Of a stretch of DNA of 54,866 nt, positions 28,805 to 40,600 are shown one piece after another. The DNA lies in contig CALVBN010000012.1 of NCBI GenBank assembly GCA_944325785.1, positions 1-54,866 on the forward strand, in the 5' to 3' direction. A program made the translations under genes and the position numbers. The stretch's first letter is position 1, and each line of letters starts with the position of its first letter. This DNA comes from Candidatus Gastranaerophilales bacterium (GTDB lineage Bacteria > Cyanobacteriota > Vampirovibrionia > Gastranaerophilales > Gastranaerophilaceae). The notes below the pieces were generated by a model. That model had not been told where the DNA came from, made no database searches, and worked only from the letters and a program-made list of their open reading frames with translations.

Positions 28805-29635
28805 TTACATATCAAGTCCTAAATCTAAAGTAGGGGCTTTGGCTACAATTGCACTTGAGGATATTATATCAACACCCGTAGAAGCAATGTCTGCAATGCT
28901 TGAAAGGGTAACATTACCGCTTGCTTCTACTATAGCTCTGCCATTTATTAATTTTACACAAGTGCGCATTTCATCTAATGTCATATTGTCAAGCATAATA
29001 ATATCAACACTGCAGTTTAAAGCTTCTTTTACCTGCTCGATGGTATCACACTCTACCTCTATTTTATGCGCATGCGAAAGATTCTTTTTTAATTGTTCTA
29101 CGGCTTTTGTTAATGAGCCTGCAAACTTTATATGATTATCTTTTATCATTGCACAATCAGCCAGATTAAAGCGATGCAAGGAACCACCGCCAGTTTTTAC
29201 GGAATATTTTTCAAATTCTCGAAAGCCAGGTGTTGTTTTTCTTGTATCTACTATTTTAGCATTGTACTTGCCTATTGCTAATTTGTATTTGTAAGTTTCT
29301 GTCGCAATTCCGCTCATTCTCTGAATATAGTTTAGTGCAGTGCGTTCTCCCATTAAGATATAGCGTGCAGATCCGGTTATATCAGCTATCTTGTCGCCTC
29401 TTTGAATAATATCGCCGTCATTTTTATAGAACTTAACAGTTATTTTAGGAGATAGTATTTTAAATACCATTTTAAAAACACCCGCTCCGCAAAATATACC
29501 GTCAGCACGTGTATTAAGTTCACAAGTCAGAATATCATCTTCTTTTGTTAAATAATCGGTTGTTATATCTCCAAAACCTATATCTTCTTTTAATGCATTT
29601 CTTACATGGTCTTCAATAAAAAAATCATACAACAT
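28805..29635 (-). CDS. nadC: Nicotinate-nucleotide pyrophosphorylase (carboxylating)
   Basis: Quinolinate phosphoribosyltransferase of de novo NAD synthesis: quinolinate plus PRPP gives nicotinate mononucleotide and CO2. The signatures ERTALNYIQRMSGIAT, DTRKTTPGFREFEKY, KTGGGSLHRFNLADC and MIKDNH are present. Length is 276 aa, typical. It overlaps nadB by 11 nt and has a GAGGAGAAAG site inside nadB. The two form a small NAD operon. nadA, needed between them in the pathway, is not in the window. Confidence 0.96.
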   Translation of the reverse strand: MLYDFFIEDHVRNALKEDIGFGDITTDYLTKEDDILTCELNTRADGIFCGAGVFKMVFKILSPKITVKFYKNDGDIIQRGDKIADITGSARYILMGERTALNYIQRMSGIATETYKYKLAIGKYNAKIVDTRKTTPGFREFEKYSVKTGGGSLHRFNLADCAMIKDNHIKFAGSLTKAVEQLKKNLSHAHKIEVECDTIEQVKEALNCSVDIIMLDNMTLDEMRTCVKLINGRAIVEASGNVTLSSIADIASTGVDIISSSAIVAKAPTLDLGLDM

Positions 29636-31247
29636 AGCTAAGCTCTTTCTCCTCGTATTTTATTATATTAGAATGAATAGCATTCAGATTAGTTGCACTA
29701 TAGTCTGATCTGCAGTGAGCGCCGCGGGATTCTTTCCGTGCTAATGCACATTCTACTATTAAACTTGAAATTGTTAACATGTTACGATACTCATATTCAT
29801 CCTTGTTTAAACATTTTTTGTCTCGCATGAATTCAGACTTCAGTCTGTCAATTTCTAATTTTGCCTTCAGTAAATCTTTCTCGTTGCGGACAATCCCTGC
29901 ATAATCCCACATAAGTTCTTTTAAATGTTGTTTTAAGCTTTCTATATCATAATCTTCTTCACTTATTGGGCTTGAGTAAATGTTAATTATATTTTTTATT
30001 GATTCATCAATTTTGTGTGGTATTGTAAGATTCGCAAAAGAAAGATAATCTGCCAGTTCATATGCGCATACAACACATTCTAAAAGAGAATTACTTGCTA
30101 AGCGGTTTGCCCCGTGAAGCCCTGTACAAGAGCATTCTCCTATAGCGTACAATCCCTTAATATTAGTGCATCCTTCTACTGTAGCCTTTATTCCTCCCAT
30201 GGTATAATGTGCTGCCGGTGCAACTGGAATAGGAGTATGAGATATATCAATACCGTTTTCACGGCACTTCCGGGATATTGTCGGAAAACGCTCAAATAAC
30301 TTCATTCCGCTTATCATAGATGCATTTAAAAATACATTTGTTGAATGTTCTTTGTTCATTTCGCTATAAATAGCCCGCGTAACAACATCTCTTGGAGCAA
30401 GCTCGCGTTTATCAGAATAATGGGACATAAACTCTGTTCCCTCATGATTTATAAGCTTTGCCCCCTCGCCTCTGACAGCTTCCGAAATTAAAAACCTATT
30501 TTTATTTTTAGGACTCAACGCAAGTGCTGTCGGATGGAACTGAATAAACTCCATATCCTGCAATTCTGCACCTGCATTGTATGCAAGCGCCAAGCCGTCT
30601 CCGGTCGCGCCGTCAGGGTTTGTAGTAAACTTATACAGCTGGCCGCACCCGCCGGTTGCCAGAATTAACGCTGAGGTATAAACGATTTCATGTTCTCCTG
30701 TTAATTCATTGTATAAAATTACCCCCTTGCATTCATTTTCTGCATTAACTAAAAGCTCAACTGCCATAGACTGTTCTGCAATACTTATCGTATCATCACT
30801 AAGAACCGCATGGCACAGTGCATCTGTAATTCCCCTGCCGGTTGCATCACCGCCTGAGTGTAAGATCCTTTTTACACTATGAGCAGCCTCTAAAGTAAAA
30901 TTTAAATCGCCCTTAGAATTTTTATCAAATTCTACCCCGCAGTTAATTAAATCATTTATAACTTCATCAGACGCTTGAGAAATATATTCAACTGTTTTTC
31001 TATCAGATAAACCAGCTCCCGCTTTGAGGGTATCAATAACGTGTGATTCTACGCTGTCTGCTGTATTTTGATGAACAACACCAACAATACCTCCTTGTGC
31101 ATAGCGTGAATTACTTTCGCCTAAGGAGGATTTTGTAATTATTAAAAGTCCATCAGGTAAATTCATTTGCTGTGATATTTTTAAAGCAGCATACAAGCCA
31201 GCTGCACCGCTTCCTACTACTACCACTGAATATTCGGAGTATTTCAT
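29625..31247 (-). CDS. nadB: L-aspartate oxidase
   Basis: Flavoenzyme that oxidises aspartate to iminoaspartate, the first step of NAD synthesis. The FAD motif is VVVGSGAAGLY near the N-terminus. QFHPTALALSPK, RGEGAKLINHEGTEF and the loop HGANRLASNSLLE are family landmarks. The ATG at 31247 with GAGGTG just upstream is used, giving 540 aa. It is followed by nadC with an 11-nt overlap. A fumarate-reductase-type flavoprotein is the only alternative, but the nadC neighbour settles it. Confidence 0.95.
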   Translation of the reverse strand: MKYSEYSVVVVGSGAAGLYAALKISQQMNLPDGLLIITKSSLGESNSRYAQGGIVGVVHQNTADSVESHVIDTLKAGAGLSDRKTVEYISQASDEVINDLINCGVEFDKNSKGDLNFTLEAAHSVKRILHSGGDATGRGITDALCHAVLSDDTISIAEQSMAVELLVNAENECKGVILYNELTGEHEIVYTSALILATGGCGQLYKFTTNPDGATGDGLALAYNAGAELQDMEFIQFHPTALALSPKNKNRFLISEAVRGEGAKLINHEGTEFMSHYSDKRELAPRDVVTRAIYSEMNKEHSTNVFLNASMISGMKLFERFPTISRKCRENGIDISHTPIPVAPAAHYTMGGIKATVEGCTNIKGLYAIGECSCTGLHGANRLASNSLLECVVCAYELADYLSFANLTIPHKIDESIKNIINIYSSPISEEDYDIESLKQHLKELMWDYAGIVRNEKDLLKAKLEIDRLKSEFMRDKKCLNKDEYEYRNMLTISSLIVECALARKESRGAHCRSDYSATNLNAIHSNIIKYEEKELSYVV

Positions 31248-31337
31248 ATAACACCTCAAGCCGGTTTATCTATAATACACTTCTATTTTACCTAAAAAAT
31301 AAAGATAAAAATATAAAATAAATATAAAGATTTAGTT

Positions 31338-32114
31338 TTATCTAATTGTTAGTGTTAATATTTTGGGATGAAGTGTGTCCTCTATAATAGATTCTTCTAT
31401 ATTTATTGTCGGAGAAACCTCTTTTGCTTTAGCAATATCTTTATTATAACCTTCTAAATCTCCCAATTGTTTTTTTACAAAAGCTCTATCAACATATCCT
31501 CTTGCCAGATTGGGTTTTCTGTCAACTGCAAGGTTCCATACATTTAGTGCTAAATCCGGTCTGTTAATAGAGGTATATAATTCTGACAAACAAGCATAGC
31601 CCGCGTATGCGGTATTGTCAATATCAAGAATTGCATTACAATAAGACATAGCAGCTCTGTAATTACCGCCCTCTTTAAACAGCATTGCAACTTTTAAATA
31701 ATCTGTAAAATCAATCTTTCCGGAATTAAGAAAGTCATTCAAAGCCCCTTTATAATCTCCTGCCATAAGACGTATATTAGCTCTGTCTTTATAAAGAGAT
31801 TCTAATTCGCCATTAGCAATATATGTAGGGATTGTTTCAATAGCTCTATCCATTTCCTTAAGAGCCTTCTTTTTATTTTTATACATTTTTGCAAGATAAA
31901 CAGCATTATTTCTATGGAAAATATATTCAGTTGCCTCTGCATTGTGCGTTACCTTTGAAATAAGGAATTTTGTATTGTTTCCCCAGAAACAAATTTGTAA
32001 AAACTTGTTTCCTGGTGGGGTACAGAGCCAAGCTACAAAAAGAAACCCTAGGACAATCCATAGTAAAAATTTTATATCGTTTTTTTTGTTTTGTGGCTGA
32101 AAATTATTTATCAT
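31338..32114 (-). CDS. TPR-repeat protein with N-terminal membrane anchor
   Basis: A hydrophobic helix at about 14-31 (FLLWIVLGFLFVAWL) is followed by four to five tetratricopeptide repeats at about 65-240 (ALKEMDRAIETIP, YKGALNDFLNSG, YRAAMSYCNAILDID, PDLALNVWNLAV). Length is 258 aa. The anchor lacks a clear cleavage site, so the repeats are probably held at the membrane on the outer side, or inside if the orientation is reversed. TPRs serve protein-protein contacts; the partner is unknown. It stands between nadB and the HExxH gene. Confidence 0.82.
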   Translation of the reverse strand: MINNFQPQNKKNDIKFLLWIVLGFLFVAWLCTPPGNKFLQICFWGNNTKFLISKVTHNAEATEYIFHRNNAVYLAKMYKNKKKALKEMDRAIETIPTYIANGELESLYKDRANIRLMAGDYKGALNDFLNSGKIDFTDYLKVAMLFKEGGNYRAAMSYCNAILDIDNTAYAGYACLSELYTSINRPDLALNVWNLAVDRKPNLARGYVDRAFVKKQLGDLEGYNKDIAKAKEVSPTINIEESIIEDTLHPKILTLTIR

Positions 32115-32171
32115 ACTGAACTCTCTTCTCTGTATATATTATATACAAAATATAAAAAAAAATAAAGCTTA

Positions 32172-32963
32172 TTATCGTATAAATTTACAAAAAGTTGATA
32201 AAATAGAAATTCTATTGCTTTTTATAAGGTTAACAAAAATATTATAACTCTTTGGGGCCAGCTGCTTTGTTAACTCAGGGGTTAACATATAAGACTCTAA
32301 AAATCTTGCAAACAATTCAGAGTTATTATTGTAGTATTTGTTAAGTTTTGATATTTTATTATTTATTCTGGCAAGAGCTCTTTTTTTTGATCTTAAAAGA
32401 ATATAAGCTTTTTCTTCTAAAGATAATGATGGAAATTCTTTGTCAAGATTCTCTAAAGAATAGATATGTTTAAAAATTTTGATTTTGTCATGCTTTAATA
32501 AATGGTTAATAGGGAAGGAAAGCTGTTTTTCAATATGTAAATATCTTTCTGAAGATTTAAACCCTGGATAGACCGTTTTTATTGCGGTAGAAAGGTTTTT
32601 TATCTCTTTTGTTAAGCTTTCTTTTTTATTGAAAAATGATGCAGCAGTCTCTTTAGGGATTTGGTTTACTGTTATATTTCTTAGTTCTTCAACAATGTCT
32701 TCTGTTATATTCGGAAATATAAAATCCAAAGATGTTAAAGTTCTATCATAACAGGAGTGAAGATAGTGAGCAAATTCATGTATAAGAACAGCAATAATTT
32801 CTTCTTCTGATAAATTTCTAGACACATCTATACGATAATCATTCCTGCATCTTAAAAAGACACCGCGATTGCCTCGAGCTTTATTTTTTCCGATATTAAC
32901 AGCAATCCCTAAAGATTCTAAGTAGTTTTTTATCTCTAAGATTCTGTTTCTTTTACCAGCCAT
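32172..32963 (-). CDS. Putative zinc metallopeptidase (HExxH), 263 aa
   Basis: Residues 62-66 read HEFAH within VLIHEFAHYLHS, the zinc-binding and catalytic motif of gluzincin-type peptidases, in an SprT/ImmA-like setting. The rest is helical and basic, with a Lys/Asn-rich C-terminal half, and the third zinc ligand is not obvious. No signal peptide, so it should act in the cytoplasm. The 5' end overlaps cutA by 28 nt. It could be a regulatory protease cleaving a repressor, or a DNA-linked protease; neither is supported further. Confidence 0.72.
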   Translation of the reverse strand: MAGKRNRILEIKNYLESLGIAVNIGKNKARGNRGVFLRCRNDYRIDVSRNLSEEEIIAVLIHEFAHYLHSCYDRTLTSLDFIFPNITEDIVEELRNITVNQIPKETAASFFNKKESLTKEIKNLSTAIKTVYPGFKSSERYLHIEKQLSFPINHLLKHDKIKIFKHIYSLENLDKEFPSLSLEEKAYILLRSKKRALARINNKISKLNKYYNNNSELFARFLESYMLTPELTKQLAPKSYNIFVNLIKSNRISILSTFCKFIR

Positions 32964-33253
32964 TTTAAATAATCTTCACTGCAATCAACAATGGGTAATG
33001 CTATAATTTCCGGAACGGTGTAAGAATGCAAGTCTTCTATGACAAGTTTTATTTTTGCATAGTTGGAACGACGTGTTTTTATCATCATCAAAATTTCTTT
33101 TTCTTCACAGATTTCTCCGTCCCACGAGAAAACCGAATGTACTTTATCAATCATGCTGACACAGGCTGCTAATTTATGTTTCATTATGATTCTTGTTATA
33201 TCTTTTGCAATCTTCTTATCTGGCACAGTACAGTAAATTACTATTATATCCAT
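32936..33253 (-). CDS. cutA: CutA1-type divalent-cation tolerance protein
   Basis: A small trimeric ferredoxin-like protein, 105 aa, first linked to copper tolerance. The family core is visible: HKLAACVSMI, SVFSWDGEICEEKEILMMIK, and HSYTVPEIIALPI near the C-terminus. The AAGGAG ribosome-binding site lies 5 nt before the ATG. It overlaps the HExxH gene by 28 nt and follows the GlcD-like gene by 10 nt, so it lies within the long minus-strand block. Its biochemical role remains poorly defined in the family. Confidence 0.93.
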   Translation of the reverse strand: MDIIVIYCTVPDKKIAKDITRIIMKHKLAACVSMIDKVHSVFSWDGEICEEKEILMMIKTRRSNYAKIKLVIEDLHSYTVPEIIALPIVDCSEDYLKWLVKETES

Positions 33254-33263
33254 ATTTTCTCCT

Positions 33264-34652
33264 TTACAGCTTAAATATTTTACCTGGATTTAAGATATTG
33301 TTTGGATCAAACATTTTTTTTATACTTTTCATATAATCAAGAGCTTTTTTATCTATCGTACTCTCTATGTAAGAAATCTTCTCCAGCCCGACTCCGTGTT
33401 CAGCAGATATTGTTCCTCCTAATGAAACAGCAAGTTCATACATTTCAGATTTAGCCCTTATGTACCTTTTAAATTCCTCGTCATTATCCAGGTTTAACGC
33501 AACCTGCGGGTGAATATTACCGTCTCCGACATGCCCTACAATACAAACTGTTAAATCGTATTTACGGCATATGTCCCGGCACTCCTTAACCATCTTAGCA
33601 AGAGCAGTTCTGGGTACTATAATATCATCCGTTACGACATCCGGAGCCAATTTAGCAGTAGCGCCAAAGCTGGCTCTTCTTGCGGTCCAAACGGCATCCT
33701 TATCTTTATCGGAAGATGCTATTGTTAAAGATGAAGCTCCTGCTTCTAAAAATGCCAGTTTCATACAGTTAACCTGCTTTTCCATAGAGGATTCAAAGCC
33801 GTCAACTTCAGCAATCAAAACAGCTTCCTTTTCGATATTCAACCCGCAGGGATAAAATCTTTCAACTGTTGTTAAGGCATTCTTATCCATAAACTCAAGA
33901 GCTGACGGAAACACCCGTTCTCTAATAACATTATTAACCCCTTTTATTGCATCATCAATATCATCAAAATAGGCCATTACTACCCGCGAAGCTTCGGGTT
34001 TAGGTATAAGTTTGAGTTCAGCTTCCGCAACAACAGCCAGAGTGCCTTCACTTCCTATAATTAATTGGTTTAAGTGATAGCCCACGGCATCTTTAATAGT
34101 TCCGGCTCCTAATTTCATAACAGAGCCATCAGCAAGAACAACAGTTAAATTAAGAATATAATCTTTTGTTGTGCCGTATTTAAAAGCCAAAGCACCGCCA
34201 GACGACTGAGCTATACTTCCGCCTATAGTAGAAACAGTATAATTGGAAGGATCCGGCGGATAAAACAGTCCCTTTGATTCTGCAAGTTTTTTTATATCAG
34301 CCAATACAACGCCAGGCTGAACGCGCATCGTCATATCTTCCGGATTAAAATCCAGAATCTTATTCATTTTAGACAGGTTTAAGACAATTCCGCCCTTAGG
34401 GCAAACACACGCACCAACCATATTAGTTCCCGCTCCCCTTGATATTACAGGGATTTTCTTAGAATTAGCATATCTTAAAACTTTTTGTATATCTTCTATA
34501 CTCTCCGCAAAGACCACCGCTTCGGGAACTTTTCCATAAGTTTTAGAGTTTGTAGAATCTTGTGCATAACAATATCGTTCTTCATATTCAGAAAGAACAT
34601 TTTGTTTTTTTACAAGAGTTTTTAAACTTTCTATATTATTTTTCAACAACAT
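33264..34652 (-). CDS. glcD: FAD-linked oxidase, GlcD/D-lactate dehydrogenase type
   Basis: A flavoprotein of the FAD_binding_4/FAD-oxidase_C family that oxidises 2-hydroxy acids such as glycolate or D-lactate. The FAD loop is SRGAGTNMVGACVCPKGG at about 73-90, and the second half of the FAD domain is GGSIAQSSGGALAFKYG. The C-terminal domain holds VGHVGDGNIHP and SAEHGVGLEK. Length is 462 aa. No GlcE or GlcF subunit gene is near. The start overlaps the 3' end of the giant coiled-coil gene by 17 nt. The substrate is uncertain. Confidence 0.9.
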   Translation of the reverse strand: MLLKNNIESLKTLVKKQNVLSEYEERYCYAQDSTNSKTYGKVPEAVVFAESIEDIQKVLRYANSKKIPVISRGAGTNMVGACVCPKGGIVLNLSKMNKILDFNPEDMTMRVQPGVVLADIKKLAESKGLFYPPDPSNYTVSTIGGSIAQSSGGALAFKYGTTKDYILNLTVVLADGSVMKLGAGTIKDAVGYHLNQLIIGSEGTLAVVAEAELKLIPKPEASRVVMAYFDDIDDAIKGVNNVIRERVFPSALEFMDKNALTTVERFYPCGLNIEKEAVLIAEVDGFESSMEKQVNCMKLAFLEAGASSLTIASSDKDKDAVWTARRASFGATAKLAPDVVTDDIIVPRTALAKMVKECRDICRKYDLTVCIVGHVGDGNIHPQVALNLDNDEEFKRYIRAKSEMYELAVSLGGTISAEHGVGLEKISYIESTIDKKALDYMKSIKKMFDPNNILNPGKIFKL

Positions 34653-37600
34653 GTGACGCTATTTTTTCAATACTTTTATTTAATTTTGCTATTTGCCTGT
34701 CCATTCCGCCGACTTTTTTGGTTAATTGCTGCGTATCTTTTGGATTTATTAACGCCATTGCTTCTTCCAGCTTAGTTTCCAGCATATCAATTTTGGTCTG
34801 CTGAGATGCCATCTTATCGTCCATTGCAACCAAGAAACGATTTAATGTTTCTTCCAGCGGACTCATATCTATTTTATTATTTTTATTGTTTATTGTTGTT
34901 TCCACAATTACCCTGTCCAGCTTAGCTTCCAGAGAAGAAATCCTTTTAGCCTGCTTTTCGAATACGTTGCTCAAAGCCTCAATTAATTCTGTACTGTCCG
35001 TATTATCTTCAGCCTCAGCCTTTAAATCCTCAAGCATAACTTTTATCTGCCCGATATCATCAAGTGTCTCCACCTTATCAGAAATCGCTGTAATCTGCGC
35101 TCCGGCATTGTCCACCCATTCTGCAAGGTACTCAAACACTTGATTAAAGACTTGATTAGTCTTAGCACCATTTTGTATCATTGAATTTATAGCGCCAAGT
35201 TTGTTATCAATCCTGTCTATTCCTGCTTCGTGTGCAAAATTTCTGGTTCTCTCATCAAGATCATTGATAACTAGTTTAAAATCCTGCAGATTTTCTTGCA
35301 ATGTTTTATATGATTCGTCTGATGCTAATATAAGCTTATTTGTTCTTGTACTTATACTTACAATATCTTCTGAAAGTGTATTAAAATCCTGTTTAAATTC
35401 TTCCAGTTCAAACTTTGGCATTTCTGTTTTTATAGATTCAACCAATTTATATATATCATTGGTTGATGTTATAAGTTCTTCAAACTCTTTAGACTTATTA
35501 TCTTCTTTCATTTCATTAAGAACAAGTCTAAGATTTGCGATATCAGACTCTAAATCCTGCAGGCTGTAAACATAATTAATATCTCCATTAGAAGATATTA
35601 TAGAATTAATTTTGTCATTGATATTATTAATATCATCTTTTAATAAATCAATTTTATTATCGACAACTGTCAGATTTTCTTTTACATTTTCTACACTATC
35701 AACAGTTGTTACGATATGACTCAGTATAGTAATAAGCTCTGAGTGTTTTTCTTGAATAAAGTCTAATATTTCTTCCTGCTCTGCAACAAATGAAATCTGA
35801 TTAAAAACATTTATAAATTGTGTGATTATATCAGATTTTAGCTTATTCAGCTCTGATTCAAGATGTGCATCATTTGTACTAATATTTTCCGCCAGTTCTT
35901 GTACAGATTGCTGTATTCCGTATTTAACTAAGGTATTCATTTCTGTAAGTTCAGGCAGATTATTACAGCATAGTTCACTTATATCTTCAAGATAGCCTAA
36001 TTGCTGGCTTACGAGATTTTCTATCCCTGATATCTGATTATTTAAGGAAGCTTGAAATGCTTCATCAAAGGATTTATTCAAAATTTGTGCTTTTAAATCT
36101 ACAAAACTTACCCCCAGTTCACTGATAGAATTATTTATACTTTCTACCATAGATATAAGGTTCGAGTGGATTTCATTTTTAGACTCCATAAATTTAGAAA
36201 CCAATTCTTGCACAGAAGCTTGAATTACTTCAAAAGAATTATTGTAACGTGACGAAATAATCTTAACTTCTTCATACTTATCCACTACTGTATCAATAAA
36301 TTTCTTATCAAATAATGTCAATTTTTCTTCAAATTTTTTTGAAACATTTTCTTCAATGAAATCCGAGATCTGTTGATTAAGCTTTTCTGTCATTGATGAT
36401 ACAAGAATCTCATTCGCTGCTTTTAAATCAGACAAAGCTGATGTAAAGACGCTCGCCTCTAGTAATTTATTAATATTACTTAAAACATCTTCTGCAGAGC
36501 GTTCTAAATCACTCCTTAAATTGTCTAACTTATGATTTATAATAGAAGAATCTGTTTTTACATCAAGATAGGATTTTAAATCATTTATATAGTTGTAAAT
36601 ATAATCTTCAATAGAACTTTCAACATGAACGGAAAGTTTAGAAAGTTCATCTTTCTGTGATTCTTTAAACAGTTCAAACTGTTCTAATAAATCTTTAACA
36701 ATAACATCTGTTTCAGCCTCTATATTATGCGTAATATTCTCAAACTCTTTCTTAACTAAATCGATAATAATATCTTTGCAGGCAGAAGTGTTTTGCTTAC
36801 TGAGTTCTGTTTGCTCCAGTATTTTATTTGCAAACGCTTCCATTGTTTGGAGTTCTCCTGCGGATATATCAGCGTTAGAAGCGAGGATGGTATTAACTTT
36901 ATTGTCTATAGATTGTTCTACATCATCCATTAAGACTTTGCTATTGTTTATTAAGACTTCTGTAATAGCCGAAACTTCTGTTTTTGTAACATTTTTAGCT
37001 TCTTCAATCAAGACATTAAAAGAACTGCTTAATTCTTTTAATTGTGCTTGAAAAACGTTCATCCTTGCTATTTCGTCCTTGTCCATCCTATCATTTAAAG
37101 AGTCAAACATTGTCTTCAGTTCAAGAAGATTTGTATTCATCTCTTCAGAAATGCGAGTCCCATTATTAGCAAGCTGTGTTGTAAAATTTAAAGAATGTTC
37201 TTCAAATAATGTTTGAATTTTTTCGTTCAAAGCAGCTGTCTCAGTAGAGATGTCAGCGGATATGGAATTGTGGATTTCCTCCAATTGATTTTTTACGCTT
37301 GTTTGTACAGATTTTAGTTCTTCTATAATATTTTTAGCATTTTCTAGTGTACTATTTTGTTGAGAATATGCAGTGTTTTCTAAAAGTTCATCAAATTCTG
37401 TAAATTTTGTATCTAACAGAGCTGTTATCTCATGTAAATCTGTTGAAATAGATGTTTTTAAATCTCCTTTGATGTCAGCAGATGCTACAACAACGGATGC
37501 AGCAACTTCTTCATTTTTTGCTGTCAAATCTTTAAAAACATTCTCAAGTTTATTTAGGAGTGTGACTGTATTCTCAGACAGTGATGCTGATAAACCGCTT

Positions 37601-40600
37601 TTTAGTTTGTCAAAATCGTTTTTTATACTGCTGATTTTTGTTTTTACGTCATTATTTAATTCTGTTGCAACAGTTTCAACAGTTTGCATTTTACCAGAAA
37701 TTTCTTCAAATTTTTCGTTGACTTCTTGAGCTTGAATATCAAGCCCTGAATCTACAAACTTTGCCATATCATCAAGCTGTGCTTTAACATTTGCAATTAA
37801 ATCTTGATTAGCTCTTTCTAATTTCTTTGAGAAATCTTCCAATTTTAACTTTAAAGAATCATAATCTGCCGATGTAACTTCGATATTTTCATCCAAAACT
37901 GCTTTTAAATTAGAGGCAATTTCCTTCACTTGCAAGGACAATGCTTGATTTTGTTTATCAAGAGTTGTATTTAAAACAGAATTTAACTCTAAGACTTTAT
38001 TTTTTATAAACTGTCCTTGTTTTTCAGATTTCCCAGAGATATCGTCAAATAATCCTTCAATTCGTTCTTTATATTGACATAAGGCAGTGGCAACAGAGTC
38101 ACTTACTTTTTCTGATATAACGTCCAGTCCTTCATTTAATTTTTCACTGATTTCAGTTGTTCCTTTTTTAAGGAACTCTTCTATATTGTTTGTTAATATT
38201 TCAAAATTATGTTCCAGTATAGAAAGCTGGTGAGTAAAGTCATCATCTATAGCTGTATCAACTTCATTAATACGTTCTGTCAATTTTGTAAAGTCTTGGA
38301 CAAGAATGTCAATGTTTTCTTTAAAAGTTGCAGCATTCTTATCATTGAAAGAATTCATCAGAGCTTTAAGTGATACAAAGTTATCAAGAAGCTGTGCAAG
38401 AGTTGACGTCAAGGAGTTTGTCGTGGCAGCAGAAAGTGAATTTACTGAAACATCAATTTTTTCAAGACCATCAGACAGCTTATCAAGCTTACTATCAAGT
38501 CCTTGATTTATTTCTTTATTTGAATTTTCTAATTGTAGAGATGCATCTGATATTTTTTCAGCGTAATCCTCGAAGTTTAAGCGCAATTCACTTATCATTT
38601 CCGAGATATCAGATTTTAACTCATTTTTTATAGTTATTGTATTTTCTATATTTTTTGAATAAAAATTCTCGGAAGAAAATTTTAATTCACTGATTTTATC
38701 TGCATTTTCACAGGTAAATTCTTGTTTAAAATCTTCAATCTTACTAAGGAGTGCATTCTTTAGCGCAACAAGTTTTGAGTCAAATTCAGCCTGTAATTTT
38801 TCTGCAGAGGCTGTCATACTTGTTATATTTGAATTTAAAGAATTATTATTAACTGTTAATACATTATTAAGTTCATTAAATTTATCCTGAACTTCCAAAA
38901 GTTTATTATAAGAATATTTAATTTGTTCCTTTAAGTCTGCACAGTTTTTTTCAATATTAACATTAACAGTGCTTATTTGTTCAATATTATCATTTTGTAC
39001 TTTTATAAGACTATTTTCGACTTGTGTTCGTATAACATCTACAATGTCCCTGACATTTTCTATGTAATTTAAATTGTTTTCTTTTACTGCTTCTGTTATA
39101 TTAGCAAGCTTAATATCTATACCGTCCAGATTTATATCCTGCTTTTCACTTACATATGATAGTATATCCACAATTGAAGATGAGATATTTTCAAGGATAG
39201 GTTTAATATTATTTAATGCTGATAGCTGCGCCTGTTTAAATTCATCTTCAACACTGTCAAGACGGCTTATTAATAATTCATATTTCCCGAATAAATCATT
39301 AGAAAATTTATCAGCTAATTCATTAGAAGAATTCTCTATCGCAGAAGACAAAGCTTCTTTTGATGCATATAGGTCTACTTTTAAGTCCTTTACTACATTA
39401 ACGAAATCTAAGCCCAGCATATCTTGAACAGAAGTTTTAAGTTCTGAAAATTCACGTTTAGAATTATTTATTTCTATTACAGAAGCATCCAGTTTATAAT
39501 CAATAACACCGGTCAGATTTTTAATATTATTAATCTGTTCGACGAGCTGGGTTGATGAATTATAAACAGATTCTTCCTGTTTTTCAAGAGAGGTCTTTAA
39601 GCTATTTTCAAAAATAGCAAGCCTGTCTGTAACATTAGAGAAGATTGCATTATTTGCTGATACAATATTTTCATCTATTTGGGATATTACAGTTCTTAAA
39701 TTTTCTATATTTTCAACAACGTCGCCAAAGTTCTTTTCGCACAGATTTGACAGGGCAAGTTGTGCTTCTTTAAATCTAGAATTTAATATATCAGTACTGG
39801 AAGAGATATCATTTAGAGTTCGTGCGAGGCTGACATCTACAAGCTGTGAAAGCTTATTAGCAGCGTCATTAACAGAACTTTTTAACTCTTGTTCAGACTT
39901 ATTAATAGTATTTATAACATTTTGGAAACTAATATTTATGTCAAGTGCCTTAATGTTATTATTAATTTTTTGAATTTCGTCAGAAACATTAACAAATGCA
40001 TTCTGGAGATTCAAGGAGCCTGCAGTAATGTCCTTTAAAGTATCTTCTAATGATACTTTAAAATCTTCAAAACTCTGATTTTCAGAAATTTCGCGCAATG
40101 TGTTTTCTAAGCCGATGAGCCTGTCCAGAATCAATTGTGTATTTTCTTGGTTATTACCTTCCAGTAATGCCTTCAAACCGGCGATAATATTAACTGATGC
40201 ATCAATTTTTTCAGCAAGATTGTCTATTTTGTAATATTTGTCTGCCAGTCCGTCAACAGCTTCTGTTAATTCATGATTTTTAGCAGTTAGGTCACTGAGC
40301 CATTTTTTTGTGCTGTTTATGTCTTCCTGTGTAGCCAAAACTTTTATTGAATCTTCTATTTGCAGATTTTTTTTATCAATCATCTGTAGTGCTGATAAAA
40401 TAGTATTTGAAGAATTTACAACATCAGTAAGCTGAGCATCAAATCCTTTTATAGCATCTGACTGATCAATTTCAGAGAGTCTGTTTATGAGAGCTTTAAA
40501 GTTTTCATTAAGACTCAAAACAATAGAATCAAAACCGTTGCTTAAATGCTCCATGTCAGTCTTTAACAAAGATATACTTTTTAAGATGTCTTTTTTTTGT

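Noticed and set aside
28805..31247. nadB as a fumarate reductase flavoprotein
   Set aside because: The adjacent overlapping nadC and the family-specific motifs point to aspartate oxidase.
34886..40000. Many open frames on the plus strand inside the giant coiled-coil gene
   Set aside because: They are Ser/Leu-rich antisense shadows of the Asp/Glu/Lys/Ser-rich helical protein and lack ribosome-binding sites.
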